A stretch of DNA of 40,295 bases from Streptomyces sp. MUM 178J (GCF_022414575.1 NZ_JADWYQ010000053.1:1-40295), one strand, 5' to 3'. Shown: positions 25,389 to 34,174, counted from the stretch's first letter. Notes: generated by a model not told the origin, from the sequence alone. A program made the numbers and translations.

Positions 25389-25461
25389 GCTACGGCAACG
25401 GCCCCCCGCCCGGAAGGGCGAGAGGCCGTGAACGGTGTGCGTCGGAGGCGGCGTCGCGGCG

Positions 25462-26271
25462 TCAGCCGCGCTGGATGCCCGTGGTGTCCTGCAGCACGCC
25501 GCGGCGGCCGTCCTGCGTCTGGGCCACCAGGCCGGGACCGCGCTGCTCCACCGCGAGATACCAGGTGCCGGGCGCCAGCTCGGCGATCGGCGTCGGGGAG
25601 CCGTCCTCGCCGTACAGCGGGCGGGCCACCGGAACCGCGAACCAGAACGGCGTGAAGTCCCCGCCGCCGCTCGTCTGCTGGGCCTGCGCCTGTGCGTCGG
25701 CGGCCTGCGGCTGCGCCCCGTACGGCTGCGGCTGACCGGGCTGCTGCGCCCCGTACGGCTGCTGGCCGCCCGGGTAGCCGTAGCCGCCGGGAGCGCCGCC
25801 CGGCTGGGCGCCGTACGGCTGCGGGGCGGCCGGACGCGGCGCGCCCATGAGCGGGGCCTTCAGAGCCGACACCAGCGGGGCGGCGATGACGCCTGCGGCG
25901 AGCACCAGTGCGGCGAGCAGCCCCACGATCGCACCCGCGCCGGCGTCCGGGTCCATGCCGATGACCGTCCAGAACGCCGTCCACGCGGCGAAGATGGAGA
26001 ACGCGACCCCGAACTGGCCGAGGTCGATGCCCACGATCTTCCGCCCCGGCATGGCACGGCTCACCACGATCAGCGCTGCGCCGATGACGCCAGAGAGGAA
26101 CATGCTCATCAAAAGGCCCAGATTGTCCCAGGCGTTGGGGAGGTCCACGCTGGGACACCCGCCGCTGCTGGGGCAGTCGAAGCTGGTGAACTCGAGGAAC
26201 GAGGCGATGAACAGCAACACCGCTGCTCCGATCACCACGCCATCGCCTCGAGTGAGGGAGCGGATGTTCAC
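25462..26271 (-). CDS. Four-helix membrane protein with PG/PYG-rich linker (DUF5336-like)
   Basis: 269 residues from a GTG at 26271, 7 nt after AAGGA; an ATG at 26298 lacks a ribosome site. Four hydrophobic helices occupy residues 10-135: VVIGAAVLLFIASFLEF, an extracellular loop with two Cys (DCPSSGGCPSV), LGLLMSMFLSGVIGAALIV, FGVAFSIFAAWTAFW and a fourth Ala/Leu-rich one. A linker of repeated QPYGAQPGG units follows, then a globular tail (FWFAVPVARPLYGEDG, WYLAVEQRGPGLVAQTQDG). It resembles actinobacterial DUF5336-type membrane proteins; I assign no function. The gene stands alone between the LLM gene and the amidase. Confidence 0.75.
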   Translation of the reverse strand: MNIRSLTRGDGVVIGAAVLLFIASFLEFTSFDCPSSGGCPSVDLPNAWDNLGLLMSMFLSGVIGAALIVVSRAMPGRKIVGIDLGQFGVAFSIFAAWTAFWTVIGMDPDAGAGAIVGLLAALVLAAGVIAAPLVSALKAPLMGAPRPAAPQPYGAQPGGAPGGYGYPGGQQPYGAQQPGQPQPYGAQPQAADAQAQAQQTSGGGDFTPFWFAVPVARPLYGEDGSPTPIAELAPGTWYLAVEQRGPGLVAQTQDGRRGVLQDTTGIQRG

Positions 26272-26474
26272 GTATAAGTCCTTCGTCGGTCGTCTCATCG
26301 GGGCGGTCGTCGCTGCCGCCGGTGCAGGCGGATGCACGGCGCGGAGCTTCGGGGGTGCTCCCCATCGTAGAGGTGAATCTATCGTCTGCCCGAGCCGGTC
26401 GTCCGCCCGGTATCGGAGTGTGACAGGGAGTGTTACCTGAAGTCCGTCGTCCGATGACTCTTACCCGACGACTG

Positions 26475-27377
26475 TTACCCGGCGAGGAACGCGGTGATGC
26501 CGTTGGCCATTCCCTGAGCGGCCTTCTGCCGCCACTCCGGACTCTCCAGCAGCGCAAGGTCCTTGGCGTCCCGCATATTGCCGCATTCGATGAACACCTT
26601 GGGCACGGTCGACAGATTGAGACCGCCGAGATCGTCGCGCACATGCAGGCCCGTGCCGCCGCCGACATAGTTGGAGGGCTCGGTTCCGGTCGCCTGCCCG
26701 AACTCCTCGGCGATGTGCTCCCCCAGCTCACGGGACGGCCCCACGATCTGGCTCGTGTCCGCGCCGCCTTCCTTGACCAGGGCGGGGAGGATCAGGTGAT
26801 ACCCGCGGTTGCCGGAGGCCGACCCGTCGGCATGGACGGAGAGCACGGCGTCCGCCTCCGCCTCGTTGCCGATGCGCGCCCGCTCGTCGATGCAGGGGCC
26901 ATAGGGCCGGTCGTCGTCCTGGGTGAGTTTCACCGTCGCCCCCTGCTTTTCCAGCAGATCACGCAGGCGGCGAGAAACGTCGAGGGTGAATTCGGCCTCC
27001 CGGTAGCCGTCATTGGAGGCCGTGCCCGTGGAATCGCAGTCCTTGCTATTGGTGCCGATATCAACCTGTTCAGCAATTTCGCGCGGATGGTCGAAGTTTC
27101 CGGGATTGTGCCCCGGGTCGATGACCACGGTCTTTCCGGCGAGCGGCTGCGACGAGGACGGACTGGGGGCGGCGGAGGGCGCCGCCCCCTCGACGGTCGA
27201 CCGGCCCGGCTGCGGCAGCGCCTCCTTGGTCCGGCCCTGCCCGTCGCCGACAGCCGTGCCGCCGCACCCCGCCAGCGCGGTCACGGCCAGCACGGTCAGC
27301 ACCACGGCCGGGACGCGGGTCCGCCGGAGTGCGGGGAGGGGCGGGCGCTGCTCGTACGGCCCGGGGCGTTCGCTCAC
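26475..27377 (-). CDS. N-acetylmuramoyl-L-alanine amidase (Amidase_3), lipoprotein
   Basis: 300 residues from a GTG at 27377. A lipoprotein signal (PAVVLTVLAVTALAGCGG) places the lipobox cysteine at residue 38, so it is anchored outside the cytoplasmic membrane. A Ser/Pro-rich linker precedes the catalytic domain: VVIDPGHNP with zinc-binding His90, YREAEFTLDVSRRL with the zinc Glu, LSVHADGS with the second His, and FIECGNMRD with the catalytic Glu. The enzyme cleaves the amide bond between MurNAc and the peptide stem of peptidoglycan. It lies 33 nt downstream of the methyltransferase on the same strand, so the two may share a transcript. Confidence 0.93.
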   Translation of the reverse strand: MSERPGPYEQRPPLPALRRTRVPAVVLTVLAVTALAGCGGTAVGDGQGRTKEALPQPGRSTVEGAAPSAAPSPSSSQPLAGKTVVIDPGHNPGNFDHPREIAEQVDIGTNSKDCDSTGTASNDGYREAEFTLDVSRRLRDLLEKQGATVKLTQDDDRPYGPCIDERARIGNEAEADAVLSVHADGSASGNRGYHLILPALVKEGGADTSQIVGPSRELGEHIAEEFGQATGTEPSNYVGGGTGLHVRDDLGGLNLSTVPKVFIECGNMRDAKDLALLESPEWRQKAAQGMANGITAFLAG

Positions 27378-27410
27378 GATGGGGATGCTAGCCCGGACAT
27401 GCGCCGCAGC

Positions 27411-28049
27411 TCAGATGCCCGCGCCGGTGCGGCGCAGTACACGGAGCGATCCGGTGACGGAGACCTCCGTGAACGCACCGGACCCCAGCGCCCGCCGGTA
27501 GACGCGGTACGGGGCCTGGCCGCCGTCCGCCGGGTCCGGGAACACGTCGTGCACGACCAGCAGTCCGCCGTCCGCGAGATGCGGGGCCCACCCCTCGTAG
27601 TCGGCCGTCGCATGCTCGTCGGTGTGCCCGCCGTCGATGAAGACCAGCCCCAGCGGCTTCGCCCACACCCGCGCCACCTGCGGGGACCGCCCGACCACGG
27701 CGATGACGTGCTCCTCCAGACCCGCCCGGTGCAGCGTGCGGCGGAACGCCGGCAGCGTGTCCATCCGGCCGACCTCCGGATCCACGGTCTCCGGGTCGTG
27801 GTACTCCCACCCCGGCTGCTGCTCCTCACTGCCGCGGTGGTGGTCGACGGTCACGGCGACGGTGCCCGTTTCACGTGCGGCGTCCGCGAGCAGGATCGTG
27901 GACCGCCCGCAGTACGTCCCCACCTCCAGCAGCGGCAGCCCGAGCCCTCCCGCCTCGACGGCCGCCACGTACAGCGCCAGCCCCTCGTCCACGGGCATAA
28001 AGCCCTTCGCGGCCTCGAAGGCGGCGAGTATCTCCGGCTTGGGGGCCAT
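27411..28049 (-). CDS. Class I SAM-dependent methyltransferase (Methyltransf_24 type)
   Basis: 212 residues from the ATG at 28049, with GGAGGAA 4-5 nt upstream. Motif I is LLEVGTYCGRSTILLADAA, then VTVDHHRGSEEQQPG, VFIDGGHTDEHATADYEGW and GGLLVVHDVFPDP. This pattern (an acidic-His VDHHRGSEEQ and an FIDGGH loop) marks the group of cytosolic methyltransferases related to cephalosporin hydroxylase and rhamnosyl O-methylases. The substrate is unknown. The gene is divergent from the XRE regulator at 28228 and probably co-transcribed with the amidase. Confidence 0.9.
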   Translation of the reverse strand: MAPKPEILAAFEAAKGFMPVDEGLALYVAAVEAGGLGLPLLEVGTYCGRSTILLADAARETGTVAVTVDHHRGSEEQQPGWEYHDPETVDPEVGRMDTLPAFRRTLHRAGLEEHVIAVVGRSPQVARVWAKPLGLVFIDGGHTDEHATADYEGWAPHLADGGLLVVHDVFPDPADGGQAPYRVYRRALGSGAFTEVSVTGSLRVLRRTGAGI

Positions 28050-28227
28050 GGGGTTCCTCCGGGGCGTACGGCGTGGGTGCTTACTGGGCGGTCACATCGT
28101 AGGCGTCCCTCACTCGGGTGGTCGTCGGGTGATTCATATCACCGGCATGTGCGAGCGCTCATACGGTCGACCGTGGACTGATCGCACGCCGTGCGGTGCG
28201 TACGGCGTTGGCTTGGGGGTGCTCGTC

Positions 28228-29079
28228 ATGGTGGACAAGACTCGTCAGCTCGATCCCAGCGCATCTCCGCTGGCCTACTACGGCTCCGAACTCCGCCGGC
28301 TGCGGGAAGCGGCACAGCTCAGTCAGGAGAACCTCGGCGGCTGCGTCTTCTGCACCGGTTCGCAGATCGGCCACATCGAGTCAGGCCGGAGGATGCCGGC
28401 GCGGGACTTCTCGGAACGACTGGACGCGGCGCTGGGTACGGACGGGACCTTCTCCCGGCTGGTGGGACTGGTGCTGCGCAACCAGCTGCCGACCTGGTTC
28501 CAGCCATACGCTGACATGGAGGCGCGGGCCACCTACATCGCCTCCTACCAGGCGCAGTTGGTGGATGGACTGCTCCAGACCGAGGAGTACGCCCGCGCGG
28601 TGCTGGCCAGCGGAATGCCGGACAGACTTGAGGAGTTGGTGGCAGCGCGGATGGAGCGCCAGCGGATCCTCGCGCGCGAGCAGCCCCCCATGCTCTGGGT
28701 CGTGCTGGACGAAGCGGCCCTGCATCGGCCGGTGGGCGGAGCCAAGGTGATGCGCGCTCAACTCGCGCACCTGCTGACGCTTTCCGGGCACCGGTGGATC
28801 AAGATCCAGGTGCTGCCCTTCGCGGCTGGTGAGCATGCGAGCCTGATCGGCTCCTTCAACATCCTGCGCTTTGAGCGCGATCCCGACCTCGTCTACACAG
28901 AGGATCTTGTCTCCGGGCATATGACGGCCAACCCTGACGATGTCAGGGAAGCCGCGCTTCGTTACGCTCACGTTCAGGCCGCTGCCCTCTCTGTAGAGGA
29001 CTCGGCGGCACTGATCGCCCGCGTAATGGAGGAGCGCTATGGGAAGCATCCCGGACCTGACGGGCGCACGGTGGCGTAA
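28228..29079 (+). CDS. XRE-family regulator with DUF5753 domain (WhiJ/Scr1-like)
   Basis: 283 residues from the ATG at 28228. The N-terminal 70 residues form a Cro/CI helix-turn-helix (YYGSELRRLREAAQLSQENL, then TGSQIGHIESGRRMP). The remainder is the DUF5753 domain with YIASYQAQLVDGLLQTEEYA, LWVVLDEAALHRPVGG and IKIQVLPFAAGEHASLIGSF. Streptomyces encode dozens of such WhiJ-like proteins, each next to a DUF397 partner, and known members control differentiation or antibiotic production. The gene overlaps the DUF397 gene by 41 nt, which indicates tight coupling. The two probably act as an antagonistic regulatory pair. Confidence 0.93.
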   Translation: MVDKTRQLDPSASPLAYYGSELRRLREAAQLSQENLGGCVFCTGSQIGHIESGRRMPARDFSERLDAALGTDGTFSRLVGLVLRNQLPTWFQPYADMEARATYIASYQAQLVDGLLQTEEYARAVLASGMPDRLEELVAARMERQRILAREQPPMLWVVLDEAALHRPVGGAKVMRAQLAHLLTLSGHRWIKIQVLPFAAGEHASLIGSFNILRFERDPDLVYTEDLVSGHMTANPDDVREAALRYAHVQAAALSVEDSAALIARVMEERYGKHPGPDGRTVA

Positions 29080-29320
29080 ATCGTCGTACAGCGCTGACAC
29101 CGGCGGGGAGTGCGTCGAGTGCGCCCCGCTCGGCGCAGCCGCCTGGCGTAAGTCGTCGTACAGCGGCAACACCGGTGGACAGTGCGTCGAGGTCTCCCCC
29201 CAGCCCTGCCGTGTCGCCGTCCGCGACTCCAAGAACCCCGACGGACCCGCCTTCGCCGTCGCCCCGGCGGCGTTCACCGCGTTCGTCACTGCGGCGAAAC
29301 GTTCCGCCCTCGGCGGCTGA
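29039..29320 (+). CDS. DUF397-family small protein with duplicated motif
   Basis: 93 residues from the ATG at 29039, with GGAGGAG upstream, overlapping the XRE gene by 41 nt in another frame. The usual DUF397 motif appears twice in tandem: WRKSSYSADTGGECVE and WRKSSYSGNTGGQCVEV. Then come VAVRDSKNPDGPAFAV and AFTAFVTAAK, which end the domain. Most members are about 60-80 residues with one motif, so the first half here is an internal duplication. DUF397 proteins bind or modulate their XRE partner. No DNA-binding motif is visible. Confidence 0.93.
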   Translation: MGSIPDLTGARWRKSSYSADTGGECVECAPLGAAAWRKSSYSGNTGGQCVEVSPQPCRVAVRDSKNPDGPAFAVAPAAFTAFVTAAKRSALGG

Positions 29321-29412
29321 GCCGAGGTCCTAGGACCCGCGACCGGCAGTGGATCCCCCGATGTAACGAGGTATTGATCAACTGGTGTACGGGGCACTCA
29401 TCTACTGCGACC

Positions 29413-30876
29413 ATGACAGGCATGGTCCAAGCCCCCTCAGAACTCCCCGCTGTCCGAAGCGCCGAATTCGACCGACGCCGCGCCGCCCCCTCGTGGGCGG
29501 TGCTGCTGACCGCCTGCGCAGGGCAGTTCCTCGTCGTCCTCGATGTGTCGGTGGTCAACACCGCCCTGCCGTCGATGCGGGCCGACCTCGGGCTGAGCGC
29601 CCTGGGGTTGCAGTGGGTGGTGAACGCGTACTCGATCGCCTTCGCCGGTTTTATGCTGCTCGGCGGCCGGGCCGGGGATCTGTACGGGCGGAAGCGGATG
29701 TTCCTGGTGGGGCTCGGGCTGTTCTCGGCCGCCTCGCTGGCGGGCGGGATGGCGCAGGAGGGCTGGCAGTTGCTCGCCGCCCGCGCCGCGCAGGGGCTGG
29801 GGGCGGCCGTGCTCGCCCCGTCCACACTCGCCCTGGTGACGTCCTGTGTGCCCGAAGGGCCCGCCCGCACACGGGCGATCGGCGTATGGTCCGCGGTCGG
29901 CGCGGCGGGCGGCGCGACGGGGGGGCTCGTCGGGGGAGTGCTCACCGACGCGTTGTCCTGGCGCTGGACCCTGCTGATCAACGTGCCCGTGGGCGCGGCC
30001 GTCGTGGTGCTGGGCGCGCTGTGGCTGTCGGAGACCCGCGCGGGCGGCGGCCGCCGCCTCGACCTTCCGGGCGCGGTGCTGGTCACGGCCGGTCTCGGCA
30101 CCCTCGCCTACGGGATCGTGCAGACCGAGGCATCGGGCTGGACGGCCCCGGGGACGCTGCTGCCGCTCCTCGGCGGGGCGGCGCTTCTCGCCGTCTTCAT
30201 CGCCGTCGAGTCGCGGACCGAACGTCCGCTGATGCCGCTGAAGCTGTTCCGGGCGCGGTCCGTGTCCGCCGCGAACGTCGCGATGCTCATCCTGGGCTCC
30301 GCGTCCTTCGCCATGTGGTACTTCATGACGCTGTACGCGCAGAACGTGCTCGACTACAGCCCCACGCAGGCCGGTCTCGCGCTGATCCCGTCGTCCCTGG
30401 GCTTCCTCGCGGGGTCGCATCTCGCACCCCGGCTGATGGCCCTGGTCGGCGGCCGGAAGGCCGCCGTGACCGGTGCGCTGACCGCGGCCGCGGGCTACGC
30501 CTGGCAGTCCACGATGACCGCGGACGGCGGCTATGTCACCACCATCATGCTGCCCGGGCTGCTGATGATGTCCGGTGTGAGCCTCGCGGTCACCCCGCTC
30601 GCCACGCTCGCCACCTCGGGCGCGACGCCCGGCGAGGCGGGCCTGGTCTCCGGGGTGATCAACACCTCCCGCACGATGGGCGGGGCGCTGGGCCTCGCCG
30701 TGCTGTCGACCGTCGCCGCCTCCCGCACCGCGGGCGGCGCCAGTGCCGAGGCGCTGACCGACGGGTATGCGACGGCGTTCCGCACCGGTGTGGGCGTGCT
30801 GCTGGCGGCGGCCGTCCTGATGCTGCTCTGGCTGCCTCGACGGAGCCCCGAGGCGCAGTCGCACGGGACTATCTGA
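29413..30876 (+). CDS. MFS exporter, DHA2 family (14 TM helices)
   Basis: 487 residues from the ATG at 29413 (an ATG at 29422 is an alternative). Motifs of drug:H+ antiporters are clear: VVLDVSVVNTALPSM (motif D1), GGRAGDLYGRKRMF (motif A) and WSAVGAAGGATGGLVGGVL (motif C), with WRWTLLINVPVGA in the loop. The hydrophobic profile suits 14 helices. It probably exports a small molecule, perhaps an antibiotic or lipid-like compound; the substrate cannot be read. No regulator is directly adjacent, and the gap to the DUF397 gene is 92 nt. The stop codon lies inside the palindrome at 30873-30887. Confidence 0.93.
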   Translation: MTGMVQAPSELPAVRSAEFDRRRAAPSWAVLLTACAGQFLVVLDVSVVNTALPSMRADLGLSALGLQWVVNAYSIAFAGFMLLGGRAGDLYGRKRMFLVGLGLFSAASLAGGMAQEGWQLLAARAAQGLGAAVLAPSTLALVTSCVPEGPARTRAIGVWSAVGAAGGATGGLVGGVLTDALSWRWTLLINVPVGAAVVVLGALWLSETRAGGGRRLDLPGAVLVTAGLGTLAYGIVQTEASGWTAPGTLLPLLGGAALLAVFIAVESRTERPLMPLKLFRARSVSAANVAMLILGSASFAMWYFMTLYAQNVLDYSPTQAGLALIPSSLGFLAGSHLAPRLMALVGGRKAAVTGALTAAAGYAWQSTMTADGGYVTTIMLPGLLMMSGVSLAVTPLATLATSGATPGEAGLVSGVINTSRTMGGALGLAVLSTVAASRTAGGASAEALTDGYATAFRTGVGVLLAAAVLMLLWLPRRSPEAQSHGTI

Positions 30877-30887
30877 CGTATAGTCAG
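30873..30887. promoter_or_regulatory. Palindrome overlapping the MFS stop, upstream of the MaoC operon
   Basis: CTGAC-GTATA-GTCAG has 5-bp perfect arms. Its outer bases match the 15-mer upstream of the LLM oxidoreductase (CTGACGGTGCGTCAG). It is about 160 nt upstream of the MaoC start and about 50 nt from the KstR-type site. Confidence 0.55.
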
Positions 30888-30938
30888 GAGTCTTCACAAG
30901 TATCGGAGCCTGCGTTATACATGGGGGCGATCCGGCCC

Positions 30939-30952
30939 TAGAACGTGTTCTC
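30939..30952. promoter_or_regulatory. KstR-type operator upstream of the MaoC-ADH-SDR operon
   Basis: TAGAACGTGTTCTC matches TNNAACNNGTTNNA except for the last base, and its centre AGAAC-GT-GTTCT has perfect 5-bp arms. It lies 98 nt before the MaoC start codon. Confidence 0.72.
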
Positions 30953-31049
30953 ATACGAGGTCCGGGCCGGTCCTCCGTACGACCTCGGTGCGGCCGACGG
31001 TGCGGACGGCCGTGCCGAGGTCTTCCACTCCTCGAGGAGCAGCAGCCCC

Positions 31050-31904
31050 ATGCCCATTGACGCAGCCAGGGCCGTCGCCGCGGAACCCCGCAGCGCCGAG
31101 ATCCGCTGGGACCACAAGGACGTCCAGCTCTACCACCTCGGCATCGGCGCGGGAGTCCCCGCCGCCGACCCCGACGAGCTGCGCTACACCCTCGAATCCC
31201 GGCTGCAGGTGCTGCCGAGCTTCGCCACCGTCGCGGGCTCGGGCATGGGCATGATGGGCGGCCTCGCCGCGCCCGGCATCGACGTCGACCTCGCGTCCGT
31301 CCTGCACGGCGGCCAGACCGTGCGGCTGCACCGGCCCATCCCCGTCAGCGGCCGGGCCGCCACGGCCGCCCGCGTCGCCGCCGTCTACGACAAGGGCAAG
31401 GCCGCCGTCATCGTGCTGCGCTCCGAGGCCGCAGACGACGACGGCCCGCTGTGGACGTGCGACTCGCAGATCTTCGTACGGGGAGAGGGCGGCTTCGGCG
31501 GCGAGCGCGGGCCTTCCCAGCGCGCCGAGCCGCCCGCCCGCGAGCCCGACCGGATCGAGGAGCGCCGCATCCGGGAGGACCAGGCGCTGCTGTACCGGCT
31601 GTCCGGCGACTGGAACCCGCTGCACGCCGACCCGGAGTTCGCCAAGCGCGCCGGATTCGACCGGCCCATCCTGCACGGGCTGTGCACTTACGGGATGACG
31701 CTCAAGGCGGTCGTCGACACGCTCCTCGACGGGGATGTGACGCGGGTGCGGTCCTATGCCACCCGCTTCGCCGGGGTCGTCTATCCCGGGGAGACCCTGC
31801 GCATCCGCATGTGGCGTGAGGACGGCTCGGTGCGGGCCGCCGTCGCCGCGGCGGACCGGGACGACGCCCCGGTCCTCGCCGACACCGTCGTTGAACACTC
31901 CTGA
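31050..31904 (+). CDS. hsd4B: MaoC-family enoyl-CoA hydratase, Hsd4B-like
   Basis: 284 residues from the ATG at 31050, 10 nt after GAGGAG. It is a double hot-dog protein. The N-terminal half (YHLGIGAGVPAADPDELRYT, SVLHGGQTVRLHRPIP) is non-catalytic. The C-terminal half has the hydratase-2 motif LLYRLSGDWNPLHADPEFAK (Asp, His) and RPILHGLCTYG. Layout and sequence follow mycobacterial Hsd4B and related (R)-specific 2-enoyl-CoA hydratases of steroid side-chain or peroxisomal-type beta-oxidation. It hydrates a trans-2-enoyl-CoA. It heads an operon with an alcohol dehydrogenase and an SDR (gaps of 30 and 23 nt) behind a KstR-type site. Confidence 0.88.
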   Translation: MPIDAARAVAAEPRSAEIRWDHKDVQLYHLGIGAGVPAADPDELRYTLESRLQVLPSFATVAGSGMGMMGGLAAPGIDVDLASVLHGGQTVRLHRPIPVSGRAATAARVAAVYDKGKAAVIVLRSEAADDDGPLWTCDSQIFVRGEGGFGGERGPSQRAEPPAREPDRIEERRIREDQALLYRLSGDWNPLHADPEFAKRAGFDRPILHGLCTYGMTLKAVVDTLLDGDVTRVRSYATRFAGVVYPGETLRIRMWREDGSVRAAVAAADRDDAPVLADTVVEHS

Positions 31905-31934
31905 CCGGCTGATTCGCACGATTGGAGCCGCAGC

Positions 31935-33011
31935 ATGCGCGCAGCCGTACTGCACGAGACAGGCCAGGACAAGCTCGACGTCCTCGACGACGTCGAAGCC
32001 GTGGGCTTCGGCCCCGGCAAGGTGAGGATCAGGGTCCGTGCCACCGGGCTGTGCCACTCCGACCTCTCCGCGATGAACGGCGTGCTGCCGCAGCCCGCGC
32101 CCTTCGTCCCCGGCCATGAGGGCGCGGGCGAGATCCTGGACGTCGGCGACGGCGTCACCGCCGTGTCTTTGGGGGACCGGGTGCTGCTGTGCTGGCTGCC
32201 CGCCTGCGGCGCCTGCCCCTCCTGCAAACGCGGCCAGACCCAGCTGTGCCTGGCGGGCTTCATGAACGCGGGCACCCCCAACTTCAAACGTCCTGCCGGG
32301 GACGTCTTCGGCTTCGCCGGGACCGGCGCCTTCGCCGAGGAGATCGTCGTCGACGCGGGCTGCGCCGTGCCGATCCCCGACGATGTGCCGTTCGACATCG
32401 CCGCGCTCATCGGCTGCGGGGTGACCACCGGTCTCGGCGCGGCGGTCAACACCGCGGATGTGGCGCCCGCTTCCTCGGTCGCCGTCATCGGCTGCGGGGG
32501 TGTGGGCATCTCGGCGGTCCAGGGCGCACGGCTGAAGGGCGCGGCGCAGATCGTCGCCGTCGACCCCGTCGCCTCCCGCCGCGAGGCGGCTCTCCGCTTC
32601 GGGGCGACCGAGGCCGTCGCGCCCGACGGGCTGGCCGACGCCAAGCAGCGGATCACCGCGGGCGAGGGCTTCGACTACGTCTTCGAGGTCGTCGGCAAGT
32701 CCGCCACCGCCCGCACCGCATACGAGACCACCCGGCGCGGCGGCACGCTGTGCATCGTCGGCGCGGGCGCCGCGGACGACGTCCTCCAACTCAATATGTT
32801 CGAGCTGTTCTTCGACGAGAAGCGGATTCTGCCGTCCATGTACGGGGGCGGGGATGTGCGCACCTCGTACGAGCGGGCCATCGCGCTCTGGCGGGCCGGC
32901 CGGATCGACCTGGAGGGGCTGATCACCCACCGGGTGCCGCTCGCCGGGATAAACGACGCTCTGGACCAGATGCGCACGGGCGCGGCCCTGCGCACCTGCG
33001 TCGAGCTGTGA
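31935..33011 (+). CDS. Zinc-dependent alcohol dehydrogenase (class III-like)
   Basis: 358 residues from the ATG at 31935, with GGAG 7 nt upstream. The catalytic zinc site includes Cys40 (GLCHSD) and His61-Glu62 (PGHEGAGEI). The structural zinc site has four cysteines, Cys91, 94, 97 and 105 (CGACPSCKRGQTQLC). The Rossmann fold has VAVIGCGGVGISAVQGARL and AVDP. The enzyme oxidises an alcohol to an aldehyde with NAD+. In this operon, and with the separate aldehyde dehydrogenase at 17 kb, it fits conversion of a P450-made terminal alcohol towards the acid; this pathway order is inferred. Confidence 0.92.
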   Translation: MRAAVLHETGQDKLDVLDDVEAVGFGPGKVRIRVRATGLCHSDLSAMNGVLPQPAPFVPGHEGAGEILDVGDGVTAVSLGDRVLLCWLPACGACPSCKRGQTQLCLAGFMNAGTPNFKRPAGDVFGFAGTGAFAEEIVVDAGCAVPIPDDVPFDIAALIGCGVTTGLGAAVNTADVAPASSVAVIGCGGVGISAVQGARLKGAAQIVAVDPVASRREAALRFGATEAVAPDGLADAKQRITAGEGFDYVFEVVGKSATARTAYETTRRGGTLCIVGAGAADDVLQLNMFELFFDEKRILPSMYGGGDVRTSYERAIALWRAGRIDLEGLITHRVPLAGINDALDQMRTGAALRTCVEL

Positions 33012-33034
33012 GCCGTGAAGGGCGGGAGTGCAGC

Positions 33035-34036
33035 ATGTCCTTGCCGCTCGAAGGGCTGAGCGCGATCGTCACGGGCGCGGGCCGCGGTCTCGGCCGCGCC
33101 GAGGCCCTGGAGCTGGCACGGCTGGGCGCGGCCGTGGTCGTCAACGACTACGGCCGGCCCGGACGCGACGGTTCCGGCGAGGCGTCCGCCGCCCCGGCCG
33201 AGGCGGTCGCGGCCGAGATCCGCGCCGCGGGCGGCCGGGCCGTCCCGCATCTGGGCGATGTGGCCGACTACGACTCCGCACGCGATCTCGTCGAACTGGC
33301 CGTCTCCACCTACGGGAAACTGGACATCCTGGTCAACAACGCGGGCATATTGCGAGACCGGATGATCTTCTCGATGAGCGAGAGCGAGTGGGACTCGGTG
33401 ATACGGGTCCATCTCAAGGGCCACTTCAACACGACCCACTTCGCCGCGGTGCACTGGCGCGAGCGCTTCAAGTCCGGTGAGGGGACCGGCCAGGGTGAGG
33501 GCCATGGCCCGGGTAAGGAGCGCGGCCCGGGTGAGGGCCGCGGTCCGGTCTACGGCCGGATCGTGAACACCTCCTCCGAGGCGTTTCTGGCAGGCTCGGC
33601 GAGCCAGCCCAACTACGCGGCGGCCAAGGGCGGCATCGTCGGGCTGACCACCTCCACCGCCCTGGCGCTGGCCAAGTACGGGGTCACCGCCAATGTGATC
33701 TGCCCGCGGGCCCGCACCCGCATGACCGAGGACGTCTTCGCGGGCTTCGCCGAACCGGAGGGCGGCGAGGTCGATCCGCTCGCGCCCGAGCATGTCGCTC
33801 CGCTGGTGGGCTATCTGGCGTCCCCCGCGGCGGCCCGGGTCAACGGGCAGTTGCTGGTGGTGCACGGCGGGATGGCGGCCGTCGTGGAACGGCCCAGGGT
33901 GGCGGCGAAGTTCGACGCGGAGAAGGAGGTGTTCACCTTCGAGGAACTGGATCGGACGGTGGGCGGATACTTCGCGGGGCGTCCGGCAGGGGAGACGTTC
34001 GCGGCGAGCGAGGTGCTGGGCCTCAAGCGGGGCTGA
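33035..34036 (+). CDS. Short-chain dehydrogenase/reductase, Hsd4A/3-hydroxyacyl-CoA type
   Basis: 333 residues from the ATG at 33035, with GGGAG upstream. The NAD(P) motif TGAGRGLG (13-20), VVVNDYGRPGRDGSG, NNAGILRDRMIFSMSES and the catalytic YAAAKGG are present, along with an upstream Ser in VNTSSEAF. The arrangement with ND.G...DGSG and NAGILRD marks the group of SDRs that act as 3-hydroxyacyl-CoA dehydrogenases in steroid and multifunctional-enzyme beta-oxidation. An insertion of about 24 residues, repeats of G-E-G-x-G-P-G encoded at 33475-33552, sits between the LKGHF helix and the catalytic strand. With MaoC and ADH it makes a beta-oxidation-like unit. Third gene of the KstR-type operon. 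Confidence 0.9.
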   Translation: MSLPLEGLSAIVTGAGRGLGRAEALELARLGAAVVVNDYGRPGRDGSGEASAAPAEAVAAEIRAAGGRAVPHLGDVADYDSARDLVELAVSTYGKLDILVNNAGILRDRMIFSMSESEWDSVIRVHLKGHFNTTHFAAVHWRERFKSGEGTGQGEGHGPGKERGPGEGRGPVYGRIVNTSSEAFLAGSASQPNYAAAKGGIVGLTTSTALALAKYGVTANVICPRARTRMTEDVFAGFAEPEGGEVDPLAPEHVAPLVGYLASPAAARVNGQLLVVHGGMAAVVERPRVAAKFDAEKEVFTFEELDRTVGGYFAGRPAGETFAASEVLGLKRG

Positions 34037-34044
34037 TCCGACGG

Positions 34045-34134
34045 CCCGTCGGGGCGCGGCGACCGGTCGGGGCTCGGTGGCCGGTCGGGGCTCGGCGGCC
34101 GGTTCGGAACCGGACGGCCCGTCGGGACGCCGGC
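34045..34134. repeat. 18-bp tandem repeat after the SDR gene
   Basis: Units begin near 34045, 34063, 34081, 34099 and 34117, with the core CCGGTCGGGGCTCGG. The units at 34063 and 34081 are nearly identical. The array starts 9 nt past the SDR stop and ends before the terminator at 34175. Confidence 0.8.
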
Positions 34135-34174
34135 GGCTGGTGCGGGACTCAGCTGCCGAATGGGGCTCGATCGG

